The position numbers and the translations under genes were made by a program. Below, in pieces: positions 13,195 to 24,212 of a stretch of 64,000 bases of DNA (the stretch's first letter is position 1; every line of letters begins with the position of its first letter). The notes under the pieces were generated by a model that saw only the letters and a program-made list of their open reading frames with translations, did not search any database and had not been told where the DNA came from. The DNA comes from Dugong dugon (lineage: Eukaryota > Chordata > Mammalia > Sirenia > Dugongidae), in contig CM057482.1 of assembly GCA_030035585.1 (NCBI GenBank), positions 59,338,828-59,402,827 on the forward strand. Direction: 5' to 3'.

Positions 13195-13348
13195 CTCGAA
13201 TATAATCAGCATGTAGACGCCTGCCAGGATGGCCACGGCAATTATGACTTGCGTCTCCACATCTGCACGGAGGTATTGATGAGCCATCAAGACAGGAACT
13301 GCTTGGTTCTGCAGGAAGGAAGCTTGGATGGTGATCAAAATGGCCTCT
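13195..13348 (-). CDS. OCA2: OCA2 exon 9 (luminal loop end and second TM segment)
   Basis: 154 nt: one base finishing an Arg codon, then 51 codons ending IIFE on a codon boundary. The acceptor is TTTCCTTCTGCAG and the donor [21 protein letters not shown] followed by [20 protein letters not shown] matches human closely; the second part is transmembrane helix 2. The codon aligned with human Arg305, a common human polymorphic site, is CAA (Gln) at 13326-13324. The next exon, starting IVHRTL in human, is not visible between 10250 and 13194 and is presumed to lie beyond the left edge. Confidence 0.96.
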
Positions 13349-13968
13349 CTGCAGAAGGAAACAAAGATTTCCCAGCGGGTAAGGGAAGCAAATCCTCTGT
13401 TACCAGTTAGTGTTGACTGTGGCCACAGTCAAAACTGGACAGAATCTTAGAGGTGCTGAGGCCAACGTCTAGTCTCACAGAAGAGAGCACAGGTAAGAGG
13501 TGTGAGGCCCAGGCGGCTCCCTGTGGCAGTGCCGGGCACCCAGTCTCCTCTGCCCAAGGCATGCTCACCTCACTGGAGGTGCCATCGTGTCTTTTGACCA
13601 ATGCCCAACAGTTGAGTAGGAGGCAGGAAAGCACACATGATTCTACCCATTTACTTTTCTCCTTTCCTCTTCACCACATACTTAACCACTTCACCTGCTG
13701 ACAAACAGCAAAGCCAACTCTATAAACTTCAGTCCCTGACACAGCAATAAAGTGCCACAAACTAGAAGCCTGAGAATCATCAAGAGTTTGTGGCATACTG
13801 AAACTGGAGCACTTTTCTAAAAGTCCAATCAGCAACCTAGAGAGATGGAACGCAGAGTGGCATCTGCTAAAGAAAAAGAGAATGAACCCTAAAATTTCCT
13901 AGAATTCCCATTGAATAAATTTACACTATCAATGTAATTAGAACTTTAATTAAAAATTCCATTTGCAC
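13349..13968. other. OCA2 intron 8, unassigned sequence
   Basis: Sequence between exon 9 and the L1 3' end. No gene, RNA or repeat is recognised. The exon 9 polypyrimidine tract lies at its left end. Confidence 0.5.
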
Positions 13969-14940
13969 AACAAATATTGCATGAGACCACTACTATAAAA
14001 ACTCGTGAAAAAGTTTACATACAAAAAGAAACAATCTTTGATGGTTATGAGGGGTGGGGGGGGATGGAAAAACACTAACTAGACAATAGATAAGTGGTAA
14101 CTTTGGTGAAGGGTAAGAAAGTACACAATACCGGGGAAGCCAGCACAATTTGACCAAGGCAAAGTCATGGAAGCTCCACAGACACATCCAAACTCCCTGA
14201 GGGACCAAATTACTGGGCTGAGGGCTGTGGGGACCATGGTCTCGGGGAACATTTACCTCAACTGGCATAACATAGTTTATAAAGAAAATGTTCTACGTTC
14301 TACTTTGGTGAGTAGCATCTGGGATCTTAAACGCTTGGGAGCAGCCATCTAAGAGACTCCACTGGTCTCACCCCTTTGGGAGCAAGGGAGAATGAAGAAA
14401 ACTAAAGACACAAGGGAAAGATTAGTTCACAAGACTAATGGGCCACAACAGCCACAGCCTCAACCAGAATGAGTCCAGCACAACTAAATGGTGCCCGGCT
14501 GCCACTGTTGACTGCTCTGACAGGGATCACAATAGAGGGTCCTGGACAGAGCTGGAGAAAAATGTAGAACAAAATTCTAACTCACAAAAAAAGACCAGAC
14601 TTAACTGGCCTGACAGAGACTGGAGAAACTCCAAGAGTATTGACCCTGGATAGCACAGTAATGAAGACACTCCTGAGGTTCACCCTTCAGCCAGGGACTG
14701 GATGGGCCCGTAAAACAAAACGAGACTAAAGGGGCACACCAGCCCAGGGGCAAGGACTAGAAGGCAGGAGGGGACAGGAAAGCTGGTGATAGGGAACCCC
14801 AGAGAAGCAAGAGTGTTGACATGTCATGGGGTTGGTAACCAATGTCACAAAACAATATGTGCACTAATTGTTTAATGAGAAGCTAGTTTGTGCTGTAAAC
14901 TTTCATCTAAAGTACAATCATAAAAAATAAATAAATAAAA
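13969..14940 (+). mobile_element. L1 3' end (3'UTR only)
   Basis: Plus-strand L1 fragment starting at the end of ORF2 (matching GAGACCACTACTATAAAAAC in the 43.2-kb element) and running to ATAAAAAATAAATAAATAAA. It has the G-rich tract (14051-14063) and the 3'UTR block near 14318-14349. It is strongly 5'-truncated, with no coding capacity, and is the only L1 piece in the exon-bearing core. Confidence 0.88.
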
Positions 14941-15100
14941 ATTCCACTTGCTTCAAAGTTGGTCCTTAGATGAATTAATCTTATTTTTTGACACTCATGG
15001 TTAGCATGCTGTTGTGAATTGAACTGTGTCCCCAAAAAATATGTATTGTAAATCCTAACCTCTACACCTGTGGTTATAATCTCATGTGGGAATGGGTTAT

Positions 15101-15257
15101 GGAGCCCTGGTGGCACAGTGGTTAAGAGCTCAGCTGCTAACCAAAAGGTCAACAGTTCAAATCCACCAGCCCCTCCTTGGAAATCCTATGGGGCAGTTCT
15201 ATTCTGTCCTATAAGGTAGCTATGAGTTGGAATGGACTCTATGGCAACAGGTTTGGG
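15101..15257 (+). mobile_element. AfroSINE nested in LTR
   Basis: Plus-oriented full SINE from GGAGCCCTGGTGGCACAGTG (tRNA-like head with A-box-like sequence) to GGCAACAGGTTTGG. The B-box-like region reads CAACAGTTCAAATCC. It interrupts the LTR about 90 bp from its start. Confidence 0.92.
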
Positions 15258-15506
15258 TGTTCTCCCCTTTATTATGCTAATGAGGTAATATTAGTGTGGG
15301 GTGTGTATTGAGTCAATCTTTTTTGAGATATAAAAGCAGCAGATTAAGCAAGCAGAGATGGAGGAAGATAGATGCCATGCCACATGAAGATCACCAAGGA
15401 GCCAAGGAAAAGACACAAGGACCTTCCCCCAGAGCCAACAGAGAAAGAAGGCCTTCCCTTAAAGTCAGCACCCTGAATTCAGACTTCCAGCCTCATAGAC
15501 TGTGAG

Positions 15507-15949
15507 GCTGTTTTCAATCCCCTCATATACACGTGAAAGCTGGATGATGAATAAGGAAGACCGAAGAATTGATGCCTTTAAATTGTGGTGTTGGAGAAGA
15601 ATATTGAATATACCATGGACGGCCAAAAGAGGAACAAATCTGTCTTGGAAGAAGTACAACCAGAATACTCCTTAGAAGCAAGGATGGTGAGATTACATCT
15701 CACATACTTTGGACCTGTTTTATCAGGAGGGATCATTACTGAAGAAGGACATCATGCTTGGTGAAGTGGAGGGTCAGCAAAGGAGAGGAAGACCCTCAAC
15801 GAGATGGACTGACACAGAGGCTGAGACGATGGGCTTAAGCATAACAAGGATTGTGAGGATGGTGCAGGACTGGGCAGTGTTTCATTCTGTGGTGCATAGG
15901 GTCTCTATGAGTCAGAACCAACTCAACGGCACCTAACAACAACAACAAC
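15507..15949 (+). mobile_element. RTE (BovB-type) 3' fragment with 10-bp target duplication
   Basis: Plus-oriented 443-bp RTE 3' end encoding KKDIMLGEVEGQQRRGRPST and a VVHRVSMSQNQLNGT end, then (AAC)n. Flanked by AGACTGTGAG at 15497-15506 and 15950-15959, showing insertion into the LTR. The frame has stops. Confidence 0.92.
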
Positions 15950-16206
15950 AGACTGTGAGAAAATAAATTCCTCTTGGTTAAAGCCACCCACTTGGGGCAT
16001 TTCTGCAATAGCAGCACTAGATAATTAAGACACACACTTTTCCAGAATCCTCTGTGCTCTTGGACTATGGAGCATTACCACCCTGTCCATGCCCCATAAC
16101 TGACCAGGTGCTTCCATGCCAAATGTGTGTCCCATAGCTCAAAATTCAATGGGTGATCAAGTCCTAGAGCACTGGTTCCCAAGACCTCACTCATCTGAGA
16201 ACCCAC

Positions 16207-16289
16207 CTGCTCCGTATCTCAAAGGTCCGGCTTATGACAAAGTGCTCGTTTCTTCTTGGATTTAAAAACACTGTCCAATTATAGGTGAC
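16207..16289 (-). CDS. OCA2: OCA2 exon 8 (luminal loop, NWT sequon)
   Basis: 83 nt, too short for an ordinary ORF scan and found by reading the minus strand: 27 codons plus AG of an Arg codon. The acceptor is AATATTTTACAG and the donor GTGGGT. The peptide begins [16 protein letters not shown] and continues to SRTFEIRS, aligning with human VTHNWTVYLNPRRSEH and SRTFEVLT. The N-glycosylation sequon NWT is kept; the Asn-Trp pair is the site of a recurrent human albinism allele. Both phases agree with the neighbouring exons, and the 83-nt length equals the human exon as I recall it. Confidence 0.95.
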
Positions 16290-17913
16290 CTGTAAAATAT
16301 TAAGTTTAAAATGGTGATAAAACATCTAAATTGGAATGTCATCTGGGATCTGGGCTATTCTGTTGAGGGAATTCTTTAGTAGAATGAGAAAATGAGAAAG
16401 AGGAGCAGTGAAGCAGTTTTACAGTGGCTCCCTCATCCATGGCGTTTAGAATAGATGCAAGGTTTGTGGAGTTTGAAATGTACACAATTTAAAGGGCTTC
16501 ATTCAAGAAAAAGAATACAAAAGTAATACAGAATTAGTGTACAAAAGTGCAAACAGCATAAAAGTAAATACTGATTTGTTGTGAGAAAAAAAATCACTAC
16601 AAGTTTTTGAAGACTTGGAGCAGTCTTCTGAGACCTCTGTAGGCAACTTACAGGGAAGGGGCTATTTAGAACCACTTTCTGCTGGCAGTCTGGCTATACT
16701 CCCACCCCTAAAGCCTCTGCACATCCCAGGGCTCTGGGGAGCCAGCAAAGCAGCCTGGAGATGACACTTCACTTGCTGTTGGCAAATCCAAATCCACCTG
16801 CAGTGGTGGTGCATGGAGAAGAGGCATAGAGGGGAGCCACTCATGGGGAGGGCAAGGAACTTTCAGTGGAGGGCCAGGACAACAAATTTCATGGAAACTG
16901 AAACTAGACCCTCCGAAACTGGTCAAAGCAGCAAAGTGCACAAGTCCTTGTGAAATACTTCGGTGTTTGGATGGGCTGTATCTGGAAAATTCCTTCTGTA
17001 AAGAGCCCTGTGCAGGATTTGCAAGGGGCGGACAGCACTTTGGGAGAGTCTCCAGGCTACCATCGTGGCCTGTCAGAGGTGGGCTGTGAGTACACACAGG
17101 CAGCCCCCACCCAATGCCAGGCTTACTTTCTCGGGAGGGCAAGAGTGTCCGCCTAGCTCTTCACAGGTTACCAGGGGTAGGCGCAGCACATGGGGTGTAC
17201 AATTACTTCCTGGAGACAAAGACCTGGGTGGCCTCTTCAGCTCATGAGTGCTCTACACCCTGCTGAGAACCCAGCCTCTGCACAAGCAGGGCTTCCATCT
17301 CCTGGCTAGAGCAGAGAGAGCATTGACTGAAGACATGACTTCCAAGCAGAATTTGGGGTAACAGTTCAGTAGGTCACAGAGGTCAGGCTCTAGAGGTGAC
17401 TGCACAGGGGAGTCCTGCCTTTGCAGAAGGAATCTGGGGGGCCCTGGGATGGCTCTGCCTGCCAGTGCTGCCTTTCATGGGACAAGAGCAGAAAGCTTTA
17501 GCTCGTTGACGCAGAAGAAGCCAGTGGACAACATGCACACTCTTGCCATTACCTCCAACCACGATGGAACCGAGGTGCTGTGTCTTCAGTGCCACTAAGT
17601 GAAGTCAAGAATTAATAGCACTTTTAACAGCCACAGAAATACTTTCAAATACAGGCAGCTCTCCTGAATTGCCCAGTAAAATCATTCTGAACTCACAAGC
17701 TTGGTTTTACTGAAATGGCAAGTTTTATAATTGATTTCATAGAAAAAAGAAAAGAGAATTTTAAAGACAAAGCAAAAGATAAGAATCAATTGCTTAACTA
17801 ACAGTGGTTCCCTTGCCTCATGGCTCCCCATCACCTCCATTCAAGAGGAAATCCAATTTACAATGAGATGGAATAAGTTTTACAATTCTTTTCAAATAAC
17901 TTATAAGAGTGAC
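16290..17913. other. OCA2 intron 7, unassigned sequence
   Basis: About 1.6 kb between exons 7 and 8. Open frames such as 17142-16708 (minus) show no family features. No repeat was recognised. Confidence 0.5.
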
Positions 17914-18074
17914 CTGCTGTGGCCACAGCCGTCTCGCGCCCGAAGCATCTGTCTGGGTGACCTTGACCACGATGTGCTCTTCTCTCCCAGGGCTGCTCAG
18001 CCCGCTGGCTGCCAGTGCCCCCGCCAGATCCACCTGGAGCAGCGTGAAGTCTACAGCACCAGTGAGGTTCACAG
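17914..18074 (-). CDS. OCA2: OCA2 exon 7 (luminal loop)
   Basis: 161 nt: two bases finishing the Ser codon, then 53 codons ending PQQ. The acceptor is CTTGACACACCACAG. The donor is CAG followed by GTCACT, a weak but canonical GT site, fixed by the phase-0 join to exon 8. Conserved stretches include [16 protein letters not shown] and PGREEHIVV, nearly identical to human. The peptide opens VNLT, keeping the N-glycosylation sequon that is NLS in human. This region forms the large loop between transmembrane helices 1 and 2, on the luminal side in the accepted topology. Length equals that recalled for human exon 7. Confidence 0.96.
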
Positions 18075-18589
18075 CTGTGGTGTGTCAAGGCGAAATGCAA
18101 TGAGGCCAGGTACCCCAGCGGCCCGCTTGGCCTGCATCCCTCTTGGAGGTGCATGAAGAAATGAATCTGCAGGACCATCACCCTTGACCATGCCCATATC
18201 CTTGTCCCCTCACGCCTCACATTTAGCATTCTCTGCTATAACATCTAAATGGTGTCTCTCCACTGTTAAAGAGAGAAATTGAGGACCATATTGACAGATC
18301 CCTGAGTGCATAGGAAAATTCACAAAGGTCACTGACCCTTGTGGAATGTTCCCATAAGCAGATAAAAAGAAGTACTGTGGAGACACAGTGACCATGAAGT
18401 TGCAGAGATTCCTCTTTGTTACAAAGACATCTGTTACCATAAACTAGCTCAGAGTTTATCTTATGCGAAGAATTTAACTTTAGGTAATTTCCTCATTTCC
18501 TGAGAGAAAATTCTAAAACTTTATAATTTCCTGAGCAATTGAGGTGCCTTTACTATTTGAAACCTCTGAACGTCTCAGAATTTGTACAA

Positions 18590-18855
18590 ATGAACAGGGG
18601 GCTGGCCAGGCAAAACCCACCTAGTGGCCTGATATCTGCTGATCTCAGGAAGGGCAGCATGATTCAGTCAGTCATGCTAAGATTACCAATGGTTAATTTT
18701 CTACTCTATGTTTCTTCCTTCCTCCTTAAAAACTCACTGTAACTGGCCTAAAAGAAGCCTTTCTAAACAGAGAGGTCTCCCTGGAGGCATACAGATTAAC
18801 TGCTCAAATAAACCCTATATAATTTAGTTCTTTTGAGCTTTGATTATTTTGACAT
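18590..18855 (+). mobile_element. Probable solo LTR
   Basis: LTR-like layout: an A/T-poor start near TGAACAGGGG, then CTTAAAAACTCACTG, then CTCAAATAAACCCTATATAA as a candidate polyadenylation signal, and an end near TTTTGACA. The family is not identified. It lies in OCA2 intron 6. Confidence 0.4.
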
Positions 18856-18959
18856 CAATCACAGTGAAGATCATGTATGATTCCACTTCCTGCAGCCACT
18901 GTAGAACTCCTACCCACGTTCCTGAGCCCACAGTGAGCAGTAAACAAGATCACTGCATG

Positions 18960-19700
18960 AGCAGGTGGTATCATGTGCTATTAATTACTTTGTGTGTGGC
19001 CTTTCTAGCAATGGCTAGAATGTAACTCCCACCCAGGTGATTGTGTGATAGGGTAATTGTGGCCTACCAAGGGGATTGGTCAGTTTTGCCTTAAAAGAGA
19101 GCCAATTCCAGAGCAGAGAGGAAGGTCCCACCACCGCCAAGGAAGAATAGCCAGGATCCAGCATATCCTTTGGACCTGGGATCCCTGTGCTGGGAGACTC
19201 CTGGGACCAGGAGACAGAGAGCGAGCTGTAACCCTGAAGAAGGTGAGAAGCAGTGGCAGGAAAGACCTGGCAGCAGGAGTTGGCACGGAGGGCTTCCTGG
19301 CCCAGAGAGAGAGAAAGCTGAGTGCTGTTGGGCAGAGACTGAGGGCCAGGGAGATATGTGCCTGTGACCACGGCTGGGAGGAGGCTGTCCTGATGGAAAA
19401 ACTGTATCCTTGAGTGTTCCTGAGCCTGAATTGTAATCTGTTACTTCCCTAACAAACCCTATAATCGTGAGTGTGGTATGTGAGTTCTATGTGGCCAATG
19501 CAATTATCAAACCCAACAGAGTAGAGAGTGCCATGGGAGGGATGGTTGGTGTCAGAATTGGTAAAGATGGCATTGAGAGGGGACATGTCCAACCCCCATC
19601 TCATAGGAATCAGCCTTGGGCCGTTGATCTTGATTCTCCTTTCCACTTGGGGGGTTGCAGGAGGTCAGACATCACCCCCAAACCATTTTTACATATCAAC
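18960..19700 (+). mobile_element. Probable class III-like LTR
   Basis: Shares the motif TTTGGACCTGGGATCCCTGT with the LTR at 3542-4058 (minus strand), and its last 230 bp (19424-19650), starting near TGTTACTTCCCTAACAAACC, match 29466-29690. Termini were not resolved. No coding sequence was recognised. Confidence 0.5.
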
Positions 19701-20051
19701 ACCTGTCTGTAAGGTGAGGAATCAGAGGATTAAAAATAAGAATTCTGAAGTTGGCTAAGCAGTGAACAGCCTATAATGAGAAGAGAGGAAATCCTTCAAA
19801 ATGCAGTGGCAGTGGTCAGGAAAGAGGTGCCAGAAAAAGAGGGCCGTCCCCACCTCAAAGTGTAATCCATGGTGTTTATTCCTGCACAGAGCCTTCCCCT
19901 TAGCCTCTCACCGCTGTTGCAGAAATGTCAGAGCACAGGCCCGACCCCTCTCTCCTCTACCCCCATTGACCCCTGCAGAGCCTCACACCTCAGGCTCTGA
20001 GTTCCTGGAGCTCAGGGTGTCAGTATCTTTGTCGACATAGTTCCTATATAA

Positions 20052-20240
20052 AACCAGTTGCCGTTGAGTCGACGCCAACACATGAAAGCCTCCAAGTGTG
20101 TCAGAGTAGAACTGTGCTCCATAGGGTTTTCAATGGCTGATTTATTGGAAATATATCACCAAGCCATTCTTCTGAGATACCTCTGGGTGGACTTGAACTT
20201 CCAGTCTTTCAATTAGCAGCCAAGTTCACCCAGGGCTTCA
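20052..20240 (-). mobile_element. AfroSINE-related SINE, divergent subfamily
   Basis: Minus-oriented element starting ACCAGTTGCCGTTGAGTCGA and containing GTGTGTCAGAGTAGAACTGT and GGTGGACTTGAACTTCCAG. The body differs from the other copies (GCTCCATAGGGTTTTCAATG), indicating a separate subfamily. Confidence 0.8.
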
Positions 20241-20254
20241 GATCCTATACAGTA

Positions 20255-20409
20255 TAATCCATTGCTGTTGAGTCAATTATGACTCATAACTACCCTATAG
20301 GACAGAGTAGAACTGCCCAATAGGTTTTCAAAGGAGCTGCTGGTGGATTCAAACAGCTGACCTTTTGGTTAGCAGCCTGAGCTCTTAACCACTTTGCCAC
20401 CATGGCTCC
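20255..20409 (-). mobile_element. AfroSINE with perfect 11-bp target duplication
   Basis: Minus-oriented complete SINE ending CACCATGGCTCC, flanked by CCTATACAGTA at 20244-20254 and 20410-20420. It inserted a few bases from the preceding divergent SINE. Confidence 0.93.
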
Positions 20410-20420
20410 CCTATACAGTA

Positions 20421-21748
20421 CAGCACTCTATATTTTCGTCCAGAAGAGAAAACAGTTGTAGAAAAATGAATCTCATAATTGTTCATGCTTCTATATGAGG
20501 TCTTTAGCTGCAGCTCACTGATTTTAGGAGGATTCAGTAGTCAATTCCTTTACTCTTCCTTAAATTCCTAAAGAAACGGATGGTTGACAGAGAAGATTTA
20601 CAGAAAAGGCATAACTCCCCTCTTGCCAGACTATCTACAGGATTTGCATTGCATGCTGGGGAGTGTGAGAGAATGATTAATCCTTTTTCACTGTTTAGTT
20701 CCTTCAGCAAATGTTCTGGTTAAAGAAAGTGCAGAAATGTGGTGGTAACTCAGTGCTGTGTCAGCACTACTCTTAAGGAGTCCAGAACAGGCAGCTGTCC
20801 CACTATTTGGCTAGAGAGACACTCCTCACAACCTGTCTGCTGCCTGAGTTCCAACAAGGACAACAGAAAACCAGAAGTCTCTCGTAAGGCAGAGGATACT
20901 AAGAAAAGGCCCAAAGACAAAGTGCTCCTTTGTCCACACCTGAAATTATTACTGTCCTACTCCTTCCCAGGACAGACAAACATAATATTTGGGGTGAGGA
21001 GAAATACTTTAACACAGAATAAATTCAAGAGTTCTTGAAGGAGACCAGGAAATTGGAACAGTGACATCTGGTGACCAATATCAGAGAACACTGGACCCAC
21101 CCAGGTCGGTTTGCCCTCTAAGATTTATTGGGTGTTTTGGGAGCATCTGTTGGGTACCAAGAGAGAAATGAATACAAGAAGGCCTTTGTCCTTGGGTATC
21201 TCACACCCTGGTGGATACCACCCAAGTGGAATATGCAAAAAGCTCTCTTCTCTCCCAGATGCCCACCAGCATTAAAATTCAAAGCCCCACCCAATGTTCT
21301 GGTGTCAGTAGTGACTTCGGAATCCCAGCTTCTGGGACTAGCAAACCAGAGCTTCCAGGAGCTACCCCCTCCCTCCTGCCACTTCTGATTCCGGCTTCCA
21401 CAGAGTCAAGGAAAGAATGAGTGCACCTGAAGACAGGTAAACAGGAAGCAGCCAAACCGAACCTTGAAAGGAAATAAGTGGGAAAGGACAGACAGAAGCT
21501 AATGCACTAGAGCCCAAAAACACTAGGCCCTTGCAGGAATGCACTGCTTCCTCATCTCTTCCCCAGAACACTCTCCACTTCACGGCAGTTTCCCTGGAGC
21601 TCCCCTCCCCCACATCCTCAAAAGCCCTGAACAGAGAGAATGTGTGTGTAAGAACAGCGATCACCGTGCTGCAACCTCAGCAACAGCTGCCCCCTGACTT
21701 TGTGAACTCCAGCCACGGTGATGACCAGCTCAGGTATATTCTGGATAC
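20421..21748. other. OCA2 intron 6, proximal part
   Basis: 1.3 kb with no recognised repeat or gene. Open frames such as 20739-21038 and 21128-21388 (plus) lack family features. Confidence 0.5.
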
Positions 21749-21821
21749 AGTAGCTTTCCAACGGTGACACAGCCAACAACTGCCAGAACTTTCCTTGATC
21801 CGGATATAGGCTAAATAAAAT
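21749..21821 (-). CDS. OCA2: OCA2 exon 6 (end of TM1, start of luminal loop)
   Basis: 73 nt: 24 codons beginning [17 protein letters not shown] and ending LESY, plus one base (T) of a split Ser codon. The acceptor is CTGGTTGTTACAG; the donor GTATCC has the required GT but is otherwise suboptimal. The donor is chosen because T plus the CT opening exon 7 makes Ser, giving ESYSVNL, the counterpart of human ENYSVNL. The Asn that begins the human NYS glycosylation sequon is Ser here (codon AGC at 21755-21753). Phase 0 entry matches exon 5, which ends on a full codon. Confidence 0.95.
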
Positions 21822-22464
21822 CTGTAACAACCAGAAACATTCAATTATAGATGTGCGGTATGAGAAGAATAGAATTCAAATAATCTTGACAACAGTTGAA
21901 AATAGAGATCTTATAATGCTGTTCATTTACGTATACAAAATTCACCAGCTTATTATGAATACACTTTCTTAGATATTAAAAAATAAAATTCTGGTTCATT
22001 ATACTATTGTCAGTTACAATGGGCCTTGATTACTGATATTTGCCCGTTTTAAGGACAAAATACCTGGCCACAAAAGTTAAATTGTCAACAGTGGGTAAAT
22101 GTGATTTTCCATATTCAAGACTAAAGGAATGTAGCCTATGTGATCAGTGCAACAAGTCTTTGCGGACTTTGCAAATCACCTTACATACCATAGGAAATTA
22201 AAGTGTGGATGAGATGACAGATTTTAGAATTTCCAAACAAATCCCTCACATTCTGTTTTGGAAGTGTCCACAAATAACCAAAACTCATCTCCCAGAAGGG
22301 TAAAGAATAGACATGAAGCCAGGTGAGCCCTCAGTGGGCCAGGGGAGGACCCCACCCTGACACCGACTATTAAAACCCCCACACGCCCACCTGCTCAGCC
22401 CATCAATCAGTGGGTGTGCTCTGCTTACAACCATAAGTGTGTGAAAGGAATCAGAAAGGTAAAT

Positions 22465-22660
22465 TAACCCATTGCCATGAAGACTATTCGACTCATAAAG
22501 ACCCTATAGGATAAAGTAGAACTGCCCATAGGGTTTCCAAAGCTACAAATCTTTATGGAAGCAGACTGCTATATCTTTCTCCCAATGAGCAGCTAATGCG
22601 TTCAAACTGCTGACCTTTCACATAGCAGCTGAGTGCTTAATCACTGCACCACTAGGCTCC
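22465..22660 (-). mobile_element. AfroSINE, longer type
   Basis: Minus-oriented SINE with the extra internal segment (CTACAAATCTTTATGGAAGC) seen also at 30.9 and 45.5 kb. It is flanked by near-identical AGAAAGGTAAAT (22453-22464) and AGAAAGGCAAAT (22663-22674). Confidence 0.9.
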
Positions 22661-22817
22661 TTAGAAAGGCAAATCAGTAGCCAGAAAAACAAAATATGGT
22701 TGTTTTTGTCTCATCCCTAGATTGCATTTTCTGGGGCCATGGCTCTCCTCCACTGGTGGGCATTAAAAGTTGACCTCACTCAATTCAGCTGCTCAGTCAG
22801 CATTTACCGTGAGTGCC

Positions 22818-22857
22818 CACCCTTTGCTTGCTCACCCTTTGCTTACCCACCCTTCCT
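22818..22857. repeat. Short tandem repeat CACCCTTTGCTT
   Basis: Two full units and one partial unit of roughly 14-15 bp (CACCCTTTGCTTGCT, then CACCCTTTGCTTACC, then CACCCTTCCTG) in intron 5. Confidence 0.7.
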
Positions 22858-22867
22858 GCAAGGGTAC

Positions 22868-22977
22868 TCAGGTTCAAGATCTGGGCTCTTCCCCAGTGTG
22901 TAAAGGCTCCAGGGTCCCAATATTTACAAATGAAACAAGTGCTTTATCTTGGCTCTCAGATTCATCTTTGTCGATCT
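22868..22977. repeat. Unassigned direct repeat, copy 1
   Basis: About 110 bp from GTTCAAGATCTGGGCTCTT to CTCAGATTCATCTTTGTCGA, recurring at 24411-24685 in the same orientation at roughly 85-90 percent identity by eye. Family unknown. Confidence 0.7.
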
Positions 22978-24099
22978 CACAGGTGGGAAGAGGGCACTCG
23001 TAGTCACATGCATCTCTGCACACTCCCACCCTCATGCCACGTGTGCAGATAACATCCCATGCATAGCTTCTCTGTAGCAGAGAGACAGGAGAGTTCCCTA
23101 TCCCCACATTATACTCACCCTGGACATAGACAAGCCCACAGCTCAGACACAGAGGCAGTCACAGAAACAACACCGCACGCACGTGGGACTGGGTGCCTCA
23201 CTTACAACTCCACACCCATCACACCACAACACCAGCAATCATCCACCAAACACAACCCATCATGCACCAAAAGCTAACAAATGGCACACATCCAGAAATA
23301 ACTCCCCAAACACAGACACATCTATCATAGTCAGAGCTCACAACTGTCCCACAAAGTCCATCACACCCATGCACACACACATACACACAGCTGGGAACAG
23401 AGGGCTACACATACCCATTTATCCAACACATAACACTTCGACTGCCTACTATGTGGTCCTGGTGAGGCCATGGAACACACAATGCTGGCAGCAAGTATCT
23501 GTCTAGTCAGGGAAAGGTGCACTCAGAGCCCACTCCATGGCCGCCCTGCTCCCCACCAGTCCACAGCCTTTCCTGTCCTCCAGGCTCAGTTCACCCTCAG
23601 TGCCGGAAGTGCCGCCATCACAGTCCCTACTTGTCTTCTTCCGCTTAAGAGAAGCCATCACTCCCGCCCCTTGACGTTCACCGAACGCCTGCACGCGCAC
23701 TCTCTCCGGCACCCTGTCCAGGGGCGTGGGCGTCTGAGGTTGATCTGACTCTGGGAAGAGTCTGTTGGGCATGCAGTGTGTTCAGAAAGGGCAGACAGAG
23801 GGACCAACGAAGCTGGAGCAGCCTCCGAGGAGGTTTCAGTAGCTTCACTCCCTCCCAAGCAGGCTGGCCCAGCAGGGGAAACCCAGGGCTCCATCAAAGG
23901 GGCCCCATATTGCTGGAAGGGTCACAATGCAAATTAAGAGTGTATTTATTGTATGTGTTTGAAAAGAAAAGCTGGTAAGCCCCTTGAGCGGAAGGAGACC
24001 CAGGGTGCACTAACCGAGTCCCATGGAGCAAGCCCGTCTGAGGATGTGACTGCTGAGTGGGGACACAGCGGGTCTGTGCTGGGGCTCTGTCTCCTCCTC
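22978..24099. other. OCA2 intron 5, unassigned sequence
   Basis: Unique-looking sequence with a CA-rich, ACAC/CACA-biased stretch at about 23160-23400. Open frames on both strands show no recognisable product. Confidence 0.5.
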
Positions 24100-24160
24100 C
24101 ACCCCAGCCGCCACCTCAGGCACCCCAGCCGCCACCCCAGGCACCCCAGCACCTCCCGCA
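24100..24160. repeat. 21-bp GC-rich tandem repeat near exon 5
   Basis: Units CACCCCAGCCGCCACCTCAGG (21 bp, one base variable) at 24100-24120 and 24121-24141, then a partial unit to 24160, in intron 5 just past the exon 5 donor. Confidence 0.85.
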
Positions 24161-24212
24161 AAGAAAGGCAGGAGGGTGAGTCTGAGGGCCCATGCAGAGC
24201 CGCGGTACTCAC

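Larger units (their letters stand above)
15010..16032 (+). mobile_element. Class III LTR carrying nested SINE and RTE
   Basis: Plus-oriented LTR related to 3542-4058: it opens TGTTGTGAATTGAACTGTGT, has AAAATAAATTCCTCTTGG as a polyadenylation region and ends TAATTAAGACA. It is split by an AfroSINE (about 15101-15257) and an RTE copy (15507-15949). Terminal 5-bp repeats are not clear (CATGC against CACAC), as expected for an older copy. Confidence 0.78.

Noticed and set aside
15101..15257. tRNA gene
   Set aside because: The tRNA-like head belongs to an AfroSINE; no full cloverleaf was found, and the tail is of RTE type.
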